Positions 60,482-64,000 of a stretch of 64,000 nucleotides of DNA are shown in pieces (positions within the stretch are counted from its first letter, which is position 1; each line of letters starts with the position of its first letter). The notes beneath the pieces are model-generated. The model ran no database searches and was not told where the DNA came from. It saw only the letters and a program-made list of their open reading frames with translations. The translations under genes were made by a program, and so were the position numbers. This DNA comes from Bacteroidaceae bacterium (GTDB lineage: Bacteria; Bacteroidota; Bacteroidia; Bacteroidales; Bacteroidaceae). The stretch lies in assembly GCA_024398785.1 (NCBI GenBank), contig JAKSIO010000009.1, forward strand, positions 1 through 64,000, written 5' to 3'.

Positions 60482-61624
60482 ATGCTAAATCATCTAACAT
60501 TTGACTGTAGCCATACAGACCAGTATTCACAAGCCAGAGCTGGTGTGATTCATACCGATCATGGTGTGATTGAGACTCCTGTTTTCATGCCTGTAGGTAC
60601 CGTTGGCAGTGTTAAGGCTGTACCGGTTGATGTTCTTAAAAACGATGTGAAAGCAAGGATAATTTTAGGTAATACATATCACCTTTTTCTGCGTCCAGGA
60701 CTTGAGGTTCTTGAGAAAGCTGGCGGATTGCACAAGTTCAACTCATTTGACCGTCCTATGCTTACCGACAGCGGCGGATTCCAGGTGTTTTCGTTGAGCG
60801 GATTACGCAAGATGACAGAAGAGGGAGTGCGTTTTGCATCGCATATTGACGGCCATAGAATTATGTTTACTCCTGAAAATGTAATGGACACGCAGCGTTC
60901 TATAGGTGCCGACATTATGATGGCATTTGACGAATGTCTTACAGCCAATGCCGATTATAATGCTGCAAAACTGTCTATGGAGCGTACGCATCGCTGGCTG
61001 GACCGTTGTGTTGACCAATATAAGAACACTCAGCCAAAGTATGGTTACTATCAGGCTCTGTTCCCTATTGTTCAGGGTTGTGTGTTCAAGGATCTGCGCC
61101 AGCGCAGTGCGGAATACATTGCATCAAAAGAGATGGACGGCAATGCCATTGGCGGACTTGCTGTTGGTGAGCCGGCTCCTGTCATGTATGAAATGATAGA
61201 GATTGTGAACCAGATACTGCCCAAGGACAAACCGCGTTATCTTATGGGCGTTGGTACACCTGTCAATATTCTTGAAGCTATTGAGCGCGGTGTTGACATG
61301 TTTGACTGTGTAATGCCTACACGCAACGGACGCAACGCCATGCTTTTTACCAAAAACGGAATAATGAATATGTTGAACGCCAAGTGGACAGACTGCTTTG
61401 ACCCTATCGAGGAGGAGGGGGCATCGGCTGTGGATACTCTTTATACAAAGGCGTATCTGCACCATCTTTTCAAATCGCAGGAGATACTGGCTCTGCAGAT
61501 TGCATCGCAGCATAACCTGGCCTTCTATCTTTGGCTTGTGGACCAGGCACGCATACATATTCTTGACAATACATTTACTCAATGGAAGTCTTCAATGATA
61601 GGTCAATTATCACAACGATTGTAG
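60482..61624 (+). CDS. tgt: Queuine tRNA-ribosyltransferase, lacking the usual zinc cysteines
   Basis: The 380-aa enzyme exchanges guanine-34 for the queuosine precursor in Asp, Asn, His and Tyr tRNAs. Active-site parts are intact: MLTDSGGFQVFSL, NAIGGLAVGEP and FDCVMPTRNGRNAM. Where most bacterial enzymes have the zinc ligands C-x-C-x2-C, this protein has Gly313, Ser315 and Asp318 (EEEGASAVDTLYTKAYLHH), so the structural zinc site appears lost or replaced. I believe other Bacteroidota share this form, but I have not checked. It lies 10 bp after lon and 12 bp before the LptF/G-type gene. Confidence 0.95.
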   Translation: MLNHLTFDCSHTDQYSQARAGVIHTDHGVIETPVFMPVGTVGSVKAVPVDVLKNDVKARIILGNTYHLFLRPGLEVLEKAGGLHKFNSFDRPMLTDSGGFQVFSLSGLRKMTEEGVRFASHIDGHRIMFTPENVMDTQRSIGADIMMAFDECLTANADYNAAKLSMERTHRWLDRCVDQYKNTQPKYGYYQALFPIVQGCVFKDLRQRSAEYIASKEMDGNAIGGLAVGEPAPVMYEMIEIVNQILPKDKPRYLMGVGTPVNILEAIERGVDMFDCVMPTRNGRNAMLFTKNGIMNMLNAKWTDCFDPIEEEGASAVDTLYTKAYLHHLFKSQEILALQIASQHNLAFYLWLVDQARIHILDNTFTQWKSSMIGQLSQRL

Positions 61625-61636
61625 TAGATTTACAAC

Positions 61637-62743
61637 ATGAAAAAAGATTTCAAGCTGATATATAAACTGGACTGGTATATTATCAAGAAGTTTCTTGGTA
61701 CATACTTCTTCTCAATTATCCTTATTCTTGCCATTTGTGTAATCTTTGACTATAACGAACATATAGACAAGCTGATAGCTGCTTCGGCAAAGGAAATTAT
61801 TCTGGATTATTACCTTAATTTCATTCCTTATTTTGCCAGTCTGTTCAGTGCGCTGTTCGTATTTATTTCCGTTATTTTCTTTACTTCCAAGCTTGCTGAC
61901 AAGTCGGAAATCATTGCTATGCTTTCTACCGGAGTCAGTTTTAACCGTTTGTTGCGTCCATACATTTTCTGCGCCGCTTTTATTGCTGTTCTCAATTATA
62001 TGCTGGCAGCGTATGTTATTCCTGTTGGTGGCCGTACGCGTGTTGCCTTTACCAACCACTATTTTGAGAAAGACAAGGGTCAGAGCAACTATATGAGCAA
62101 CATTCAGGTTGAGGTTGAACCGGGCGTTATTGCATATATAGGCAGTTATTCGGATTACAATAGGTCTGTTTCCAACTTCTGTCTGGATAAATTTGAGAAC
62201 AAGACTTTGGTGTCTCATCTTACCGCACGTACGGCAAAGTATGATACCGTGGCATTGGGCCGTTTCCATTGGGAACTCAAGAATGTGAATATCCGTACTT
62301 TGCACGGCAATATTGAGGAACTGGTCAAAAAGAGCGTGATAGACTCTCTTATCATGCTTGAGCCGTCTGATTTTCTTGTATCAAAAGGACAGGAGGAAAC
62401 AATGACATCGCCTGAACTGCATAAGTACATTAAAAGACAGAAAGAACGCGGTGTTGGTAATGTGACCGCATTTCAGGTTGAGTACAACAAACGTATCGCT
62501 GTATCTTTTGCATCGTTTATATTGACTCTGATTGGTGCTTCGCTGTCAAGCCGCAAGCGCAAAGGCGGAATGGGATTGCATCTTGCTATTGGACTGGCAC
62601 TCAGTTTTACATATATCATGTTCCAGGAGGTGACATCGTCTTTTGCTATTTCAGGAGCAATGTCTCCAGCTTTGGCGGAATGGCTTCCTAACATTATTTT
62701 TGTCCCGATAGCTATTTATCTTTATTTCAAGGCTCCAAGATAA
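61637..62743 (+). CDS. LptF/LptG-type permease (YjgP/YjgQ family)
   Basis: The 368-aa inner-membrane protein has the two-block layout of the lipopolysaccharide-export permeases: three N-terminal membrane segments (FLGTYFFSIILILAICVIF, then FIPYFASLFSALFVFISVIF), a periplasmic beta domain (YMSNIQVEVEPGVIAYIGS), and C-terminal membrane segments (ISVSFASFILTLIGASLSS-like). With LptB and LptC it moves LPS toward the outer membrane. Whether it is the F or G subunit is not clear. It lies 12 bp after tgt and likely belongs to the lon-tgt transcript. Confidence 0.88.
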   Translation: MKKDFKLIYKLDWYIIKKFLGTYFFSIILILAICVIFDYNEHIDKLIAASAKEIILDYYLNFIPYFASLFSALFVFISVIFFTSKLADKSEIIAMLSTGVSFNRLLRPYIFCAAFIAVLNYMLAAYVIPVGGRTRVAFTNHYFEKDKGQSNYMSNIQVEVEPGVIAYIGSYSDYNRSVSNFCLDKFENKTLVSHLTARTAKYDTVALGRFHWELKNVNIRTLHGNIEELVKKSVIDSLIMLEPSDFLVSKGQEETMTSPELHKYIKRQKERGVGNVTAFQVEYNKRIAVSFASFILTLIGASLSSRKRKGGMGLHLAIGLALSFTYIMFQEVTSSFAISGAMSPALAEWLPNIIFVPIAIYLYFKAPR

Positions 62744-62786
62744 CTTTTACATAAAAAACATATATATAAAGTAAAAAACATTCACA

Positions 62787-63605
62787 ATGGGTTACATTAC
62801 AGAAGACAAAAGAAAAGTGACCACGCACAGGCTCAGAGAGATGAAAGAGCGTGGAGAAAAAATTTCTATGCTTACTGCGTACGATTACACAATGGCACAG
62901 ATTGTTGATGGTGCAGGAATTGATGTCATTCTTGTGGGCGATTCCGCATCGAACGTAATGGCAGGTAATGTCACTACCCTTCCTATCACACTGGACCAGA
63001 TGATTTATCATGCAAAATCTGTAGTCCGTGGCGTTGAACGTGCATTAGTGGTTGTTGATATGCCTTTCGGTACATATCAGATAAGCGAAATGGAAGCTGT
63101 CAGCAATGCCGTTAAAATAATGAAGGTTTCTCATGCCGATGCCCTCAAGCTTGAAGGTGGCGAAGAGATTCTGCCCGCCATCAAACACTTGATTCAGGTT
63201 GGTATTCCGGTAATGGGACACCTTGGTCTTACACCACAGTCAATCAACAAATTCGGAACATACGCCGTTCGTGCAAAAGAAGATGCAGAGGCTGAAAAAC
63301 TTATTCATGACGCTCATCTTCTTGAAGAGGCAGGCTGTTTCTCTATTGTTCTTGAGAAAATCCCTGCAAAACTTGCCGCACGTGTTGCCAAGGAGCTTTC
63401 CATTCCTATCATAGGTATTGGTGCAGGTGGTGCCGTTGACGGACAGGTTCTGGTTTGTGCAGACATGCTTGGCATGAACAAGGGTTTTACTCCGCGTTTC
63501 CTGCGCCGTTATGCAGATTTGCACACTATTATTACCGATGCCGTTGGACATTACGTTGAGGATGTAAAGAATTGTAATTTCCCTAACGAAACGGAGCAAT
63601 ATTAA
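62787..63605 (+). CDS. panB: 3-methyl-2-oxobutanoate hydroxymethyltransferase
   Basis: The 272-aa enzyme makes ketopantoate in the pantothenate/CoA pathway. Conserved blocks are [73 protein letters not shown] and [18 protein letters not shown]. Length is normal. It follows the permease gene by 43 bp on the same strand. Confidence 0.96.
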   Translation: MGYITEDKRKVTTHRLREMKERGEKISMLTAYDYTMAQIVDGAGIDVILVGDSASNVMAGNVTTLPITLDQMIYHAKSVVRGVERALVVVDMPFGTYQISEMEAVSNAVKIMKVSHADALKLEGGEEILPAIKHLIQVGIPVMGHLGLTPQSINKFGTYAVRAKEDAEAEKLIHDAHLLEEAGCFSIVLEKIPAKLAARVAKELSIPIIGIGAGGAVDGQVLVCADMLGMNKGFTPRFLRRYADLHTIITDAVGHYVEDVKNCNFPNETEQY

Positions 63606-63615
63606 ACTTTTTAAC

Positions 63616-63623
63616 TATATTTG
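63616..63623 (+). promoter_or_regulatory. -7 element of the GH10 gene
   Basis: TATATTTG matches TAnnTTTG and lies 41 nt before the GH10 start, separating this gene from panB. Confidence 0.6.
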
Positions 63624-63664
63624 CGTCCAACACTTAAAAGACATTTATTTAAAACTTAAACAAT

Positions 63665-64000
63665 ATGAACAAATTATTCAAGACAGCTCTTTTGGCTGCA
63701 GCAGTATTGGTTAGCGCCAATGCAAGCGCTGCAAAAGAAACAGGTCTTAAAGATGCTTACAAAAAGTACTTTAAGATTGGTGTTGCCCTCAACCCGCGTA
63801 ACATTGCAAATGACGAACAGATTGCAATTACTCTTAAGGACTTTAACAGTATTACTGCAGAGAACTGCATGAAACCGGGCGAAATCCATCCTGCACCTGG
63901 CGTATGGAACCTTGATCAGGCTGATGCTCTTGCTGATTTCTGCCGCAAGAACGGAATCAAGATGCGTTACCATACACTGGTATGGCACAGCCAGTTCGCT
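63665..64000 (+). CDS. GH10 endo-1,4-beta-xylanase, partial at window end
   Basis: The first 112 codons are present. A signal peptide (MNKLFKTALLAAAVLVSANAS) is followed by the start of a GH10 barrel: KIGVALNPRNIAND, ITAENCMKPGEIHPAPGVWN and MRYHTLVWHSQ, a signature of the family. GH10 enzymes cut the xylan backbone and would feed oligosaccharides to the GH3 and GH43 enzymes in this window. The gene continues beyond the window, so the catalytic acid and nucleophile cannot be seen. Confidence 0.92.
   Translation, partial: MNKLFKTALLAAAVLVSANASAAKETGLKDAYKKYFKIGVALNPRNIANDEQIAITLKDFNSITAENCMKPGEIHPAPGVWNLDQADALADFCRKNGIKMRYHTLVWHSQFA

Overview
The window looks like chromosome from a Bacteroidales bacterium, most likely a Prevotella-like gut or rumen commensal. 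Three things support this. Gene starts repeatedly follow the Bacteroidota -7 promoter word TAnnTTTG. The protein families are typical of the group: four fimbrillins with DUF5119 and DUF3575 partners, BspA-type leucine-rich repeats, xylan-active GH3, GH43 and GH10 enzymes, and an Rpn nuclease with a GLEEG-repeat tail. Lipoproteins carry the usual short lipoboxes. The species cannot be named from this sequence alone.

Layout. (A) 1-4427 is accessory DNA: a phased 52-bp repeat, an Rpn-type nuclease, a HIRAN protein, an overlapping macro-domain/WYL-regulator pair, a run of hairpins, and a 477-bp mini-element with perfect 25-bp inverted ends that encodes only an IS66 TnpA-like protein. (B) 4428-17831 is a defence island read on the minus strand from one apparent promoter/operator: HTH regulator, hsdM, DUF1016 nuclease, hsdS, an RloC-like zinc-hook ATPase, hsdR, abiH and a frameshifted AlbA_2/Schlafen-type gene. 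(C) 18382-22728 holds a large multidomain GH3 enzyme and a lipoprotein. (D) 22833-26749 holds small housekeeping or unknown genes (SDR, RidA, an ATP-grasp-like protein, DUF2461). (E) 26770-29776 is an overlapping pair of lipoproteins: a BMP-like binding protein, and a periplasmic binding protein fused to a legumain-like (C13) cysteine protease. (F) 29878-33295 has a BspA-like surface lipoprotein built from a 924-bp in-frame tandem duplication, a Gfo/Idh/MocA gene fossil, a NucA-type nuclease and luxS. (G) 33464-45450 has an orphan lipoprotein and a fimbrial operon (DUF3575, DUF5119, four fimbrillins, one fused to leucine-rich repeats). (H) 45576-49844 has a BASS-type transporter, tRNA-Lys(CTT), a fucose/arabinose-isomerase-like enzyme and a GH43 enzyme. 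(I) 49878-55177 is a tightly overlapped operon: DAACS symporter, two NCS2 permeases, rmuC. (J) 55272-63605 is core metabolism and housekeeping (rsmG, trmN6, pncB, lon, tgt, LptF/G-type permease, panB). (K) From 63665 a GH10 xylanase runs off the end.

How the parts work together. The GH3, GH43 and GH10 enzymes and the isomerase suggest xylan or arabinoxylan use, although no SusC/SusD pair is in view. The hsd operon is a layered anti-phage unit: methylation and restriction, with a candidate tRNase and AbiH that could act when restriction fails. The strongest candidate for an undescribed system is the pair at 26770-29776. Two substrate-binding-type lipoproteins lie without ABC permease or ATPase genes, and one carries an intact-looking legumain His/Cys dyad, which suggests a ligand-sensing surface or periplasmic protease. 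All functions are inferred by reading motifs; no database search was run.
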